The notes under the pieces: model-generated
The model's input: only the letters and a program-made list of their open reading frames with translations
Database searches by the model: none
Told to the model about the DNA's origin: nothing
Made by a program: the position numbers and the translations under genes
Part shown: one piece after another, positions 16,803 through 25,030 of the stretch
How positions within the stretch are numbered: the stretch's first letter is position 1
Layout of the letters: every line of letters starts with the position of its first letter
Source: Phycisphaerae bacterium
Lineage (GTDB): Bacteria; Planctomycetota; Phycisphaerae; SM23-33
Direction: 5' to 3'
DNA length: 50,461 nucleotides
Assembly (NCBI GenBank): GCA_003551645.1
Contig: PUND01000114.1
Location: 1-50,461, forward strand

Positions 16803-17654
16803 CTAGATGCCCTCCCGAAGGCGCATCACCTCGGCGTAGCTGAATATTGGCCCGTCCTGGCAGACGTACACGTTGCGTATCTGACAGTGTCCGCACTTGC
16901 CCAGACCGCACTTCATCCGCCGCTCCAGCGAGCAGTAGATGTTGTTCTTGCGAAGGCCCATCGCCAGGGCCTCCAGGACGGTGAACTTGAACATAACAGG
17001 CGGACCGATGATGAACGCGGCCGTGTTGGCCGCGTCCGGGCGGTCTATCTTCCTGAAAAGCGTGGTTATGACGCCGGTGTTGCCGGTCCAGTCATCGTCG
17101 CCTCGGTCCACGGTAACCAGGAACTCGCAGTCGTCCCTGTCCCGCCAGGCATCCAGATCGTATGCGTAGAGCAGGTCCTTCGGCGTGCGGGATCCGTAGA
17201 GTATGGTCACCCGGCCGAACTTCTCGCGGTTCTCCAGCGCCGTGAGGATGAAGCTCCTGCACGGAGCCAGGCCCAGTCCGCCGGCGACGAACAGCAGGTC
17301 CATGCCTTCCATGGCGTCCATGTCCAGCCCGTTGCCCATAGGTCCGCGCAGCCCCACGGTGTCGCCGACGTTAAGCTCGTGCAGCGCGTTGGTCACGTCG
17401 CCCGCCGAGCGGATGCACATCTCCAGGTCGTCGCGCTTACCGCCGGAAGAGCATATCGAAATCGGCGCCTCGCCGATGCCGAATACGCTGACCTCCATGA
17501 ACTGTCCGGGCAGATACTCGATGCCCTGCCCATCCTCGAACTCGAAGCGGAAATACTTCTCCTGCTCGGTGAAATCCTTTGCCTCGACGATCTTCGCCGC
17601 CCTCGGAAGGTAAGGCGAAACCGCTTCCGCCGGCTGTTGCGTTGCCTGACTCAT
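16803..17654 (-). CDS. hydG: Hydrogenase FAD/NAD(P)-binding subunit (gamma)
   Basis: Ferredoxin-NADP reductase-like subunit that passes electrons between NAD(P)(H) and the hydrogenase clusters. The true start is the ATG at 17654, which overlaps the hydB stop as ATGA and has GGAGGAG upstream; it gives 283 residues. The FAD-binding region holds LPGQFMEVSV and GEAPISIC (61-68). The nucleotide site is VAGGLGLAP (123-131). The C-terminal [2Fe-2S] ligands are Cys249, 254, 257 and 265 in KCGLGKCGHC and the Cys that follows. It resembles sulfite reductase AsrB, hence the name sulfhydrogenase for this class. The NADPH preference is inferred from family. Confidence 0.9.
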   Translation of the reverse strand: MSQATQQPAEAVSPYLPRAAKIVEAKDFTEQEKYFRFEFEDGQGIEYLPGQFMEVSVFGIGEAPISICSSGGKRDDLEMCIRSAGDVTNALHELNVGDTVGLRGPMGNGLDMDAMEGMDLLFVAGGLGLAPCRSFILTALENREKFGRVTILYGSRTPKDLLYAYDLDAWRDRDDCEFLVTVDRGDDDWTGNTGVITTLFRKIDRPDAANTAAFIIGPPVMFKFTVLEALAMGLRKNNIYCSLERRMKCGLGKCGHCQIRNVYVCQDGPIFSYAEVMRLREGI

Positions 17655-18736
17655 TGTGACTCCTCCCGGGCGGCCGCGATTTCCATCGCCGAAACCGCCG
17701 CCTCGTCGGCTATCTGTTGGTATGCCTCCAGGATCGATATATCGGCCACGCAGTGCACGCTGCATCGCCCGCATCCGACACAGCCGGGCTTGCCGGTCTG
17801 CTCGTATATGAACTTGCCCTTACGGAACATCCTGTGCCTCAGCCGGCTGGAGCGATGCTCGCGGAAGTTCTCCCCGCCGGCGACCTCGGCGAACGTGTGA
17901 AGCTGGCAGGAGTCCCACTGCCTGCGGCGCACGCCGCTGGCGGCGTCCAGATTCAGCTTGTCCTGAACGTCGAAGCAGTAGCACGTCGGGCAGACGTTGG
18001 TGCACGTTCCGCAACTGAAGCATCGCCGGGCGACGGCGTCCCACAGCAGCGAATCGTAGCTCTCGGACATCAGTTCCGGCAGGTAGCGCGTGTCGTAAGG
18101 CAGTCGCTTGGGCAGGTTGGAGGCCTTTTCGTTGTCGAAGGCCTGTTTGGCCTTGTGGTCGTCGCCGGCGGCCTGGGTGAACATGCCCGCGGCCTGGTGC
18201 AGCTTGGAGCCGGCGTCGCTGCCTACCTCGACGTAGTACCTGTCTCCGAGGTCAGTCATGAACAGATCCCAGCCGCCTTCGGGCGGCTCGGTGGTGCGCA
18301 TGTCGGCCATGAACTGCTCGTCGTTGACATAGCCGCGGATGTTAATGCCGATAAGCAGCGTGGCGTCTCGCTTGGTGGCGTAATAGGGGTCCGCCGGCTC
18401 GGCGCGCATGGCCGCGTCGGTGGTGGCTATGGCGTGCAGGTCGTAGGGATGGGCGCCGAGAATCACGGTCGGCTCGGCCTGTATCGGCGCCTCCCCGGTG
18501 GCCGGGTCGCGCCCGCCGAAGCGAAGAAGCTCCTCGTACATCGGGTGAAGGAACTTCTTCGGCGGCAGGATGGTGATGTCGTAATCCATCCTTATTCGCC
18601 CGACATCCTCGGGCGTCTCGATAAACTCGAAGGCGAACTGGTGACCTTTGGCCACCGGCGCCGCCAGCCGATACTCGCCCATCAGGAATCGGGCGAAGTC
18701 GGCCAGTTTGTCCTTGGGCAGGATCTGTGGCAGCAT
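17651..18736 (-). CDS. hydB: Hydrogenase iron-sulfur subunit (beta, AsrA-like)
   Basis: Iron-sulfur subunit of the HydBGDA complex. The ORF track starts at a GTG (18742), but the ATG at 18736 has AAGGA at a better distance, giving 361 residues. The first 235 residues are the AsrA-like domain, including GAHPYDLHA and LLIGINIRGY. Two [4Fe-4S] motifs follow: CFSCGTCTNVC (Cys239, 242, 245, 249) with a CPTCYCFD extension, and CVGCGRCSVHC (Cys319, 322, 325, 329). It shares the ATGA overlap with hydG. The gene lies directly after the receiver gene. Confidence 0.9.
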   Translation of the reverse strand: MLPQILPKDKLADFARFLMGEYRLAAPVAKGHQFAFEFIETPEDVGRIRMDYDITILPPKKFLHPMYEELLRFGGRDPATGEAPIQAEPTVILGAHPYDLHAIATTDAAMRAEPADPYYATKRDATLLIGINIRGYVNDEQFMADMRTTEPPEGGWDLFMTDLGDRYYVEVGSDAGSKLHQAAGMFTQAAGDDHKAKQAFDNEKASNLPKRLPYDTRYLPELMSESYDSLLWDAVARRCFSCGTCTNVCPTCYCFDVQDKLNLDAASGVRRRQWDSCQLHTFAEVAGGENFREHRSSRLRHRMFRKGKFIYEQTGKPGCVGCGRCSVHCVADISILEAYQQIADEAAVSAMEIAAAREESQ

Positions 18737-18774
18737 CTGCACGTCCTTTCTATCACGGCTTGGACCGATACGAC

Positions 18775-19158
18775 TTATTCCAGAATCTCGGCGACCTTCG
18801 CCTTGAGCGTCTCGCCGTCCAGCGGCTTGCGAAGGAACGCTTGGACCGGCAGGTAGTCGCCGGCCTTGTCCGGCTCCAGCACCTCTCCTGTCTTTTCCTC
18901 GATGCAGGTCAGGATGATGATGGGGATGTCCTTAAGTTCCGGGTCTTCCCGCACGTTGTAGGCCATGTGGAAGCCCTCGGTCTCGGTCTCCATCATCACA
19001 TCCAGCAGAATCAAATCCGCCTTGTTCCGGCGCAGCTTCTCCATGCCCTCGGCGGCGCTTCCGGCGGTCTCGACCTCATAACCGGCGCCGCGGAGTATAA
19101 TCTGCGTGGCCTCCCGGATGTCCGGGTCATCATCCACTATCAAAATGCGTTTCGCCAT
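18775..19158 (-). CDS. Stand-alone response regulator receiver domain
   Basis: A single CheY-like receiver of 127 residues without an output domain. The acidic pocket is VDDDP (8-12), the phospho-acceptor is Asp53 in LILLDVMM, a Thr is in IIILTCIEEK, and the conserved Lys is in FLRKPL. A longer loop (EEKTGEVLEPDKAGDYLPVQ) lies between strand 4 and strand 5. It is the first gene before hydB, with 38 bp between them, so it is probably co-transcribed with the hydrogenase. AGGAG precedes the ATG. Such a domain usually acts by protein contact; the partner is not known. The nearest kinase in the window is at 26044. Confidence 0.88.
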   Translation of the reverse strand: MAKRILIVDDDPDIREATQIILRGAGYEVETAGSAAEGMEKLRRNKADLILLDVMMETETEGFHMAYNVREDPELKDIPIIILTCIEEKTGEVLEPDKAGDYLPVQAFLRKPLDGETLKAKVAEILE

Positions 19159-19173
19159 ATCCGGCTCCTAAGT

Positions 19174-19186
19174 GAAAGTTACTTTC
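19174..19186. promoter_or_regulatory. Perfect 6-bp dyad upstream of the receiver-hydrogenase operon
   Basis: GAAAGT (19174-19179), one base, then ACTTTC (19181-19186), 15 bp before the receiver ATG and just upstream of its ribosome site. The position suits a repressor operator. No clear promoter could be read in the 198 bp between hypE and the receiver; TTGCTC/ACTATG-like hexamers near 19210-19240 are weak. Confidence 0.35.
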
Positions 19187-19356
19187 CCAGCGGCGCGTGG
19201 CCTGATGCGACACATAGTCACAGGTAATGGGCCAGCGAGCAAGTCGGCTCTACTGCCCTTCTTTTAAGCTCCGCGTCCATGTGTGGCACTTTTTTGTTGT
19301 CTGCGCCGGCGTCGGTCGCGCCATCGGCAAAGAACCGCCAGCTTCCTGCCGCATCC

Positions 19357-20367
19357 TCAGCAGATTCTCGGCAGTTGCTCTCCATACGGCTTCTGAATCA
19401 CACGCCGCCCGCCGACGCGTGTAATCATCTCCACCAGTCCGCCGGCGGCTCCGACGGTGCCGATAACCGCCGCGCGGGCGGATATTTCGTGCCCGGCGAG
19501 CATCTCGCGGGCCTGCTCCGCGGCATCCTCGGCCACCACGGCCACCAGCTTGCCCTCGTTGGCGGCCGAGAGCAAATCCAGTCCGAGCATTTCCGCGGCG
19601 GCTTCGGCCGCCCGGTTGACCGGAATCGCGGATTCGTCAATCTCCACGTCCCGTCCGGTCGCCTCGGCTATCTCGGTCAGCGTCGCGGCCAGCCCGCCGC
19701 GCGTCGGGTCGCGCATGAACCGCACCCGCTCACCCAGCCGCTCCACAAGCTCCAGCGCCGGCCGGTGTATCGAGCAACAGTCACTGACGACCTCCGACGA
19801 AAAGCTCAGCCGCTCCCGCCGGCTCATCACGGCAATCGCATGCTCGCCCGGCGGCCCGGAAAGCAACACCCTGTCGCCGGCGCGGATCCGCTCGAATCCC
19901 AGCCGAGCGCCCGGCAGGATCTCGCCTATCCCGGCAGTGTTGATAATCATCCCGTCACAGGCGTCTCGCTCGACCACCTTGGTGTCGCCGGTAACAATAG
20001 TCACGCCGGCGTCTCTCGCTTCGGCGGCCGCCGAGGCCAGCACCCTCCGCAGAAGGTCTATCTCAAGCCCCTCCCGCAGCACCAGGGCCAAGCTCAAATA
20101 CCGCGGCGTCGCACCACAGACCGCCAGGTCGTTCACCGTGCCGCAGACTGCCAGCTTGCCGATGTCCCCGCCGGGAAACTCAAGCGGGCGGATAACAAAC
20201 GTATCGGTTGTAAAAGCGGCTTTCCCGGCCGTCTCAAATACGGCCGCATCCGTCAGCTTATCCGGCTGCTGCCCGCCGACAGCCGGCAGTATGACCTCAT
20301 CCAGCAACTCCGAGGTCAGTTGACCGCCGCCGCCGTGGGCTAGCTCTATGTAACCGCCGCGCATCAT
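19357..20367 (-). CDS. hypE: Hydrogenase maturation protein HypE
   Basis: HypE dehydrates the carbamoylated C-terminal cysteine to a thiocyanate that donates cyanide to the Fe centre. The ORF track adds 48 residues; the ATG at 20367 overlaps the hypD stop (ATGA) and gives 337 residues. The start IELAHGGGGQLT, the ATP-binding part GDTKVVERD and the exact C-terminus PRIC with terminal Cys are diagnostic. Its partner HypF is not in the window. Confidence 0.95.
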   Translation of the reverse strand: MMRGGYIELAHGGGGQLTSELLDEVILPAVGGQQPDKLTDAAVFETAGKAAFTTDTFVIRPLEFPGGDIGKLAVCGTVNDLAVCGATPRYLSLALVLREGLEIDLLRRVLASAAAEARDAGVTIVTGDTKVVERDACDGMIINTAGIGEILPGARLGFERIRAGDRVLLSGPPGEHAIAVMSRRERLSFSSEVVSDCCSIHRPALELVERLGERVRFMRDPTRGGLAATLTEIAEATGRDVEIDESAIPVNRAAEAAAEMLGLDLLSAANEGKLVAVVAEDAAEQAREMLAGHEISARAAVIGTVGAAGGLVEMITRVGGRRVIQKPYGEQLPRIC

Positions 20368-21455
20368 CGTTCCGTAGCCGCGGCCGGCGCCTCGTACTTG
20401 TATGCCGCCGCGCAGGCGCCTTCCGAGGATACCATGCACGGTCCGACCGGCTCGCGAGGCGTGCATTGCGTGCCGAACAGCCCACAGTCCCGCGGCCGGC
20501 AACGGCCGCATATAACATCGCCGCAGCGGCAGCCGGGCAACTCATAGCTCTCGGACTCCGGAAGATCGAGCTGCCTCGCCGCATCAAACCTCGCATACTC
20601 GTCGCGAAGCTCCAAGCCGCTGTCGGGTATCTTGCCCAGCGCCCGCCAGACGGCCGGGTCCGCGACAAAGACCTCATCCAGAAGCTCCATCGCCCGCCGG
20701 TTGCCTTCCCGCGTAACCGCCGGGTAAACAGAACACGCGGCCGACTCGCCCGCTTCAAGCTGGCGGAGAATCTCGGCGATGCCCGAAAGTATCTGCGCCG
20801 GGTCGAAGCCGGCAACCACGCACGGCGCGGAAAACTCCTTAACAAGCGACTCGTACGCGCCCCAGCCGAGTATCACGCTCACGTGCCCCGGGCACAGGAA
20901 CCCGTCGATACGTATATCCGGGCTGCTCAAAAGCGCCCTCATCGCCGGGACAATCAGCTTGTGAGCCGTAAACACCGAGAAGTTCCGCACGTCCTCTTCT
21001 GAAGCTCGCTTCACGGCAAGGGCCGTGCCCGGGGCGGTGGTCTCGAACCCGACGCCCAAGAACACCACACGGCTGTCCGGATTGTCCCGGGCGAGTTCCA
21101 CGGCCTGGTCGGCCGAGTACACCACCTCCACCTCGCCTCCGGCGGCACGGGCATCCGCGAGCGAGCCGGAGCGGCCCGGGACACGCACCATATCGCCGTA
21201 GGTCGCGACGATAACGCCCGGTCTCTTCGCAAGCGCCACGGCCGAGTCTATGTACGACTGGTCCGTAACGCAGACCGGACATCCCGGCCCGCTTATCAGG
21301 CGCAGCGGCTCCGGAAGCAGAGAACGCAGACCGTTGCGGGCGACGGACATCGTGTGCGTTCCGCAGACCTCCATGATTCGGACCGGTTGCGTATCGTCGA
21401 GGCGGGCGACGGTATCGTGAATTTTTTCACAAAGCTCGGCAACGGCTTTGACCAT
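20364..21455 (-). CDS. hypD: Hydrogenase maturation protein HypD
   Basis: HypD is the iron-sulfur scaffold that, with HypC, assembles the Fe(CN)2CO unit. It has 363 residues. Typical blocks are MEVCGTHTMS near residue 28, GPGCPVCVT near 56, GFETTAPGTA and DGFLCPGHVSVI. The C-terminal cluster cysteines are in GCRCGDVICGRC. It overlaps hypE by four bases. hypC, usually next to hypD, is absent here; I checked 21456-21619 and found no HypC-like start. Confidence 0.95.
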   Translation of the reverse strand: MVKAVAELCEKIHDTVARLDDTQPVRIMEVCGTHTMSVARNGLRSLLPEPLRLISGPGCPVCVTDQSYIDSAVALAKRPGVIVATYGDMVRVPGRSGSLADARAAGGEVEVVYSADQAVELARDNPDSRVVFLGVGFETTAPGTALAVKRASEEDVRNFSVFTAHKLIVPAMRALLSSPDIRIDGFLCPGHVSVILGWGAYESLVKEFSAPCVVAGFDPAQILSGIAEILRQLEAGESAACSVYPAVTREGNRRAMELLDEVFVADPAVWRALGKIPDSGLELRDEYARFDAARQLDLPESESYELPGCRCGDVICGRCRPRDCGLFGTQCTPREPVGPCMVSSEGACAAAYKYEAPAAATER

Positions 21456-21553
21456 CCGAATCCTCTACAACCTGGGGCATGGTCCACGGAAAGCCCCGAC
21501 CCTCGGCCGGGGTACACATGTCGCGGCGGATAAGCCGCGAAGCGCGGCAAACC

Positions 21554-21583
21554 ATTCTATGAGACCGCGCGGTGGTTTTGCAG
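21554..21583 (-). promoter_or_regulatory. Possible promoter of hypDE
   Basis: On the minus strand CTGCAA (21578-21583), 18 bp and TAGAAT (21554-21559) lie about 100 bp upstream of the hypD start. The match is moderate. Confidence 0.35.
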
Positions 21584-21619
21584 TATCTTTTGCCCTCTTT
21601 CAAAAGGTTTTCGCCCACA

Positions 21620-22666
21620 TCACCACCTGGCGGCGTCCATCATCTCATCGACTGTCGTAACCGCCGCGGCGCAGGCCTCATCGGCGGCGCCGTAGTAGAT
21701 CGTCATCCCGCCGTCGTCGTCCACGATAAGACCGTTGCAGAAGACCACGTTGTGCAGCACTCCGCTCAACTCGTAGTCCGCCTCGGCCCGCAGCACCGGC
21801 TCGGAGCCGACCGACAGCACGCGCTCCGGATGCTCAAGGTCGCTCAGCATCGCCACCAGGGAGTATCCGCCGAAATCATCCGCGCCGTGGATTATCTCCA
21901 GCCAGCCGGCGTCGGTGCGTATCGGCGGGGCGCCGGCGCCGACACGCTGGGCGCTCCACGTATGCGGCGTCGGAGCGAGCGTCTGCTCGTGCCGGCCCCA
22001 CGAGAGCATATCCGGCGAATACGCCGTCCAGATGCACGCGTCGTTGAACTCGCTCATATAAGGCCGGTGGCGGCAGACGTACATGCCGCGGACCTTCTCC
22101 GGGAAGATGCAGACATCCTTCTGATACGGCGGGAAGATGATGCCGTGCCTGGTGAAAGTCTGAAAGTCCTCCGTGGACGCCAGCGCCACTGTAACGCCCC
22201 TTTCGGACACGGCTGTGTAGGCGATCCAGTATTTGCCGTCGATGTGCGTAATGCGGGCATCCTCGCAGCCGTAGGCCTCGTAAGGGGTCGAGGGAAAGAT
22301 CGCCGGCTCCGGATCGAAAGTGAAGTTCACGCCGTCCTTGCTCCGCGCGATCCGCAGGTGCGACATGCTGGTCAGCAGCACCTGTCCCTTGTAGAAGAAC
22401 TTCCGCGGGTCGGTGGTATCCAGCTCCGGCGCATCCCGCGGGATATGGTCCACGCGGAGGTCTTCGTTTACCGGGTCATAGAGCAGGCACGCCAGGTTGG
22501 TTTCGCTCGCCGGCGCCCGCTCGCCGACGCGGACCAGCAGCAGTATCTCGTCACCGAAGCGCACGGCCGCGGGGTTCAGTGTACACATCACCTCCAGACC
22601 CGGCCGCGTCGGCCGGACGTCTTCGGGCGTCAGGATCGGATTCTGCTCGAAACGTTTCACGGGCAT
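21620..22666 (-). CDS. Glycoside hydrolase family 130 (mannoside phosphorylase-like)
   Basis: GH130 enzymes phosphorolyse beta-mannosides with inversion. I use the ATG at 22666 because GCGAGG precedes it at a good distance, giving about 348 residues; the ATG at 22672 is possible. The five-bladed propeller pattern is visible in NPILTPEDV, TLNPAAVRFGDEILLLVRV, the signature YGCEDARIT, and HGADDFGGYSLVAML. In GH130 the general acid Asp lies in the ARIT region. The exact substrate cannot be read. It is divergent from the amidohydrolase gene. Confidence 0.88.
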   Translation of the reverse strand: MPVKRFEQNPILTPEDVRPTRPGLEVMCTLNPAAVRFGDEILLLVRVGERAPASETNLACLLYDPVNEDLRVDHIPRDAPELDTTDPRKFFYKGQVLLTSMSHLRIARSKDGVNFTFDPEPAIFPSTPYEAYGCEDARITHIDGKYWIAYTAVSERGVTVALASTEDFQTFTRHGIIFPPYQKDVCIFPEKVRGMYVCRHRPYMSEFNDACIWTAYSPDMLSWGRHEQTLAPTPHTWSAQRVGAGAPPIRTDAGWLEIIHGADDFGGYSLVAMLSDLEHPERVLSVGSEPVLRAEADYELSGVLHNVVFCNGLIVDDDGGMTIYYGAADEACAAAVTTVDEMMDAARW

Positions 22667-22790
22667 CGGCATCCTCGCGCGATTGTGCCGCGGGCATCGC
22701 GGGTCGCGAAGTATTCCACCGACGGCGGCGCATTTCAAGGCCCGGGGGGTTGAACAGCAGCCGCCAACGGGCGATCATGTTTGACACACC

Positions 22791-23585
22791 ATGAGCGGAG
22801 TCGATGCACATACACACGCTTTTCCGGACTCACTCGCCGAGCGGGCGATAGCCAAGCTCGAAAGCGAGTGCCCCTGGAAGGCGCCCGGCGACGGCACTGT
22901 CGGCGGGCTGCTGGAGTCCATGGACGCCGCGGACCTGGACATCTCACTGGTCTGCGCGATCGCCACAAAGCCGGACCAGACCGACGGCATATTCAAGTGG
23001 TGCAAGTCGATCCGCTCCGACCGCATCGAGCCGCTGCCGTCGCTGCACCCGGACACGGAAAAGAAGGACAAATGGGTCCGAAAGTTCGCCAAGGCGGGCT
23101 TCGCGGGCATGAAGCTGCACCCGATGTACCAGGAGTTCCCGCTGGACGATGAGCGGATGGACGAGCTTTACTCGGCCGCGGCCGACGAGGGGCTGTTCAT
23201 CTCGCCGCACTGCGGGCTGGACATCGCTTACCCGCCGGACGACGACCGCGCATCGCCCGAGCGGATGCGCCGCGTGATAGACCGCCACCCGAACCTGACC
23301 GTCCTGTGCACCCACCTTGGCGGCTGGAAGAGCTGGGACGAGGTGGAAAAGCACCTCATCGGCACGGATGTGTACATGGAGACCAGCTTCACCGTCCAGT
23401 ACCTGCCGCCGGAGCGGCTGGTCGATATGATCCGCCGCCACGGGACCGACAAGGTGCTGTTCGGCACCGACTGGCCATGGGCCAGGCAGGACACCGAACT
23501 GGCAGAGTTCAAAAAACTGCCGCTGACACAACAGGAAACCGACGACATCCTCTACCGCAACGCGGCCAAGCTGCTGGGCTACTGA
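22791..23585 (+). CDS. Amidohydrolase-family (amidohydrolase 2) metal enzyme
   Basis: A TIM-barrel amidohydrolase of 264 residues. Metal-site elements are DAHTHAF (His7, His9), MKLHPMYQ, ISPHCGLD, LCTHLGG and LFGTDWPW, in the expected order. The C-terminus LYRNAAKLLGY is typical of amidohydrolase 2 (decarboxylase/hydrolase) members. No substrate can be inferred from neighbours; the adjacent GH130 gene is on the other strand. There is no ribosome site of note before the ATG. Confidence 0.85.
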   Translation: MSGVDAHTHAFPDSLAERAIAKLESECPWKAPGDGTVGGLLESMDAADLDISLVCAIATKPDQTDGIFKWCKSIRSDRIEPLPSLHPDTEKKDKWVRKFAKAGFAGMKLHPMYQEFPLDDERMDELYSAAADEGLFISPHCGLDIAYPPDDDRASPERMRRVIDRHPNLTVLCTHLGGWKSWDEVEKHLIGTDVYMETSFTVQYLPPERLVDMIRRHGTDKVLFGTDWPWARQDTELAEFKKLPLTQQETDDILYRNAAKLLGY

Positions 23586-24004
23586 TCCGATTGCGGATTG
23601 CGGATTGCGGAATGCGGATTTTTGATTGACGAGTGATGGAATGCGGGTCGGAATCGTGGGTCGGGCGTACGTGCTCGACAATACAGGCGATTGCGGGGTT
23701 TTGAAGTTACCAATCGTCATTATCATCAGGGATTCAGGAGATGCAGGGGATTGGCGAGTGCCGATTTTCGATTGGCGATTGAGCGCCTCGTGGTTGCTCG
23801 GTCACATGCCTCCGGCATGCTCACTCACAGCCCACGGCACCCCGACATGTTCCCCCGCAGCTCATGGCGCCTGGTCAAGTTGTTTGGTACCACCCGGACC
23901 GTTGCGTAGCGTAACAGCCCAAATACTATCCGCTGTTCTCTGCGTCCTCTGCGTCTCTGCGACCCATATTGAAGACTCACGATTCGCGACTCGCCACTCG
24001 CGAT
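23586..24004. repeat. Phrase-like intergenic repeats
   Basis: The 419 bp gap has no gene. It contains three blocks: 23586-23645 with tandem ATTGCGGATTGCGG words; 23725-23785 with AGGGATTCAGGAGATGC and CGATTTTCGATTGGCGATTG words; and 23932-24004 with TCTCTGCGTCCTCTGCGTC followed by ACTCGCCACTCGCGATT. The last block abuts the stop codon of the URO-D-like gene. Sequence between the blocks shows no coding signal. Confidence 0.65.
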
Positions 24005-25030
24005 TCAGCAGTATTTTCCGAACTCGACGAATGCTTCGCAGGCGATGTTTTGTATATCCTGCGTGATGCCGATGGCATCGGGCGTGGGGTAGTTTCCGGC
24101 GATGAATCCGCCTCTGCCACGGCCGGGGTCGTCGCGGCCGGCGTTGCCGAGCTTCTCGACCATCAGCTTCGCATCGGCCCGGATTTTCTCGCGGTCGCGG
24201 GTCTGTAGCGTCCGCTGCGTATCCACCGGGCACCAGAACGCCACCCGCCCGCCGAAGCGCTCGGCGAGCAGGTCTATCCCGTGCACCCTCGGCTGGTCGA
24301 ACTGGAGGCACCCGACGCCTAGCGCGATGAGGTCTTCGATGATGTCGGTCATCTTCCCGCAGGTGTGCATGATGACCGTCAGCCCGCGCCGCCTCGCTCG
24401 GCCGGCGAGCGCCTCGAACTCCGGCGCGAAAAACTCCCGCCACATCGCCGGGGATATCATCAGCCCCTGCTGCGTGCCCCAGTCTTCGGGAAACATCACC
24501 GCGTCGGCCCCGGCGTCAGCCAGCCGGTCGATGGCCTTGAGAAGCTCCGCCCGGACAAGCTCGTTGAGTCGGCGCACGCGGTCCGGCTCCAGCACCAGGT
24601 CGCAGAGGTAGTTGTCCAGCCGGCGCAGCTTGCGGGCGACGTTGAAGGTGAACCCCGGCAGGTGGCCTATTCGGTAGCGGTGCGGGTCGGCGGCGAAGGC
24701 GGCGGCCACGTCGGCGTAGTCGTCGGCCTGGCCGAGGTCCGGCGGCCGGTAGCCGTCCAGGTCGGCCCAGTCGGCGATGGCCGGCTCGACGACCTCGCCC
24801 TTGTCGAACTCCGTCAGCGACGCCCACGTGCAGCCCCATTCGTCGGTCCATCTCCTGCGCTCGTGCGACATCGGCTCAAGCCGCTGTTCGGGCGTCGGCG
24901 GCGTGCGCGCGGCGTGCACCGTGTCGTCCGGGTACGGGTCCGGCATGGCGTAGCCGATCCGCGGCGGGTCGGCGAATGTCAGCACATCCCGGAAAATCCC
25001 GCGCGGCGCAGGCGTCTGGTCGGCAATCAT
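24005..25030 (-). CDS. Uroporphyrinogen decarboxylase-like (corrinoid methyltransferase-type) protein
   Basis: The ATG at 25030 overlaps the stop of the upstream gene as ATGA, so I trim 27 residues from the ORF and get 341. The fold is the URO-D/methylcobamide methyltransferase barrel: MFPEDWGTQQGLMISP, then a metal-site-like IMHTCGKMTDII, and LQFDQPRVHGIDLLAERFGG. The HTCG motif matches the zinc-binding His-x-Cys of MtaA/MtbA-type enzymes rather than heme-pathway HemE. The methyl donor is unknown and no corrinoid protein gene is adjacent. The stop lies inside a repeat block, so the last residues may have been altered by repeat spread. Confidence 0.82.
   Translation of the reverse strand: MIADQTPAPRGIFRDVLTFADPPRIGYAMPDPYPDDTVHAARTPPTPEQRLEPMSHERRRWTDEWGCTWASLTEFDKGEVVEPAIADWADLDGYRPPDLGQADDYADVAAAFAADPHRYRIGHLPGFTFNVARKLRRLDNYLCDLVLEPDRVRRLNELVRAELLKAIDRLADAGADAVMFPEDWGTQQGLMISPAMWREFFAPEFEALAGRARRRGLTVIMHTCGKMTDIIEDLIALGVGCLQFDQPRVHGIDLLAERFGGRVAFWCPVDTQRTLQTRDREKIRADAKLMVEKLGNAGRDDPGRGRGGFIAGNYPTPDAIGITQDIQNIACEAFVEFGKYC

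Noticed and set aside
19284-19300. Sigma-54-like promoter (TGGCAC followed by TTTTTTG)
   Set aside because: The -12 GC is not at the required spacing, and it points away from the minus-strand genes.
21456-21619. hypC upstream of hypD
   Set aside because: No short ORF with a Met-Cys start and HypC-like sequence is present in either frame of the minus strand.
23586-23645. CRISPR-like tandem repeat
   Set aside because: The repeated word is about 9 bp with no unique spacers of constant length and no cas genes.
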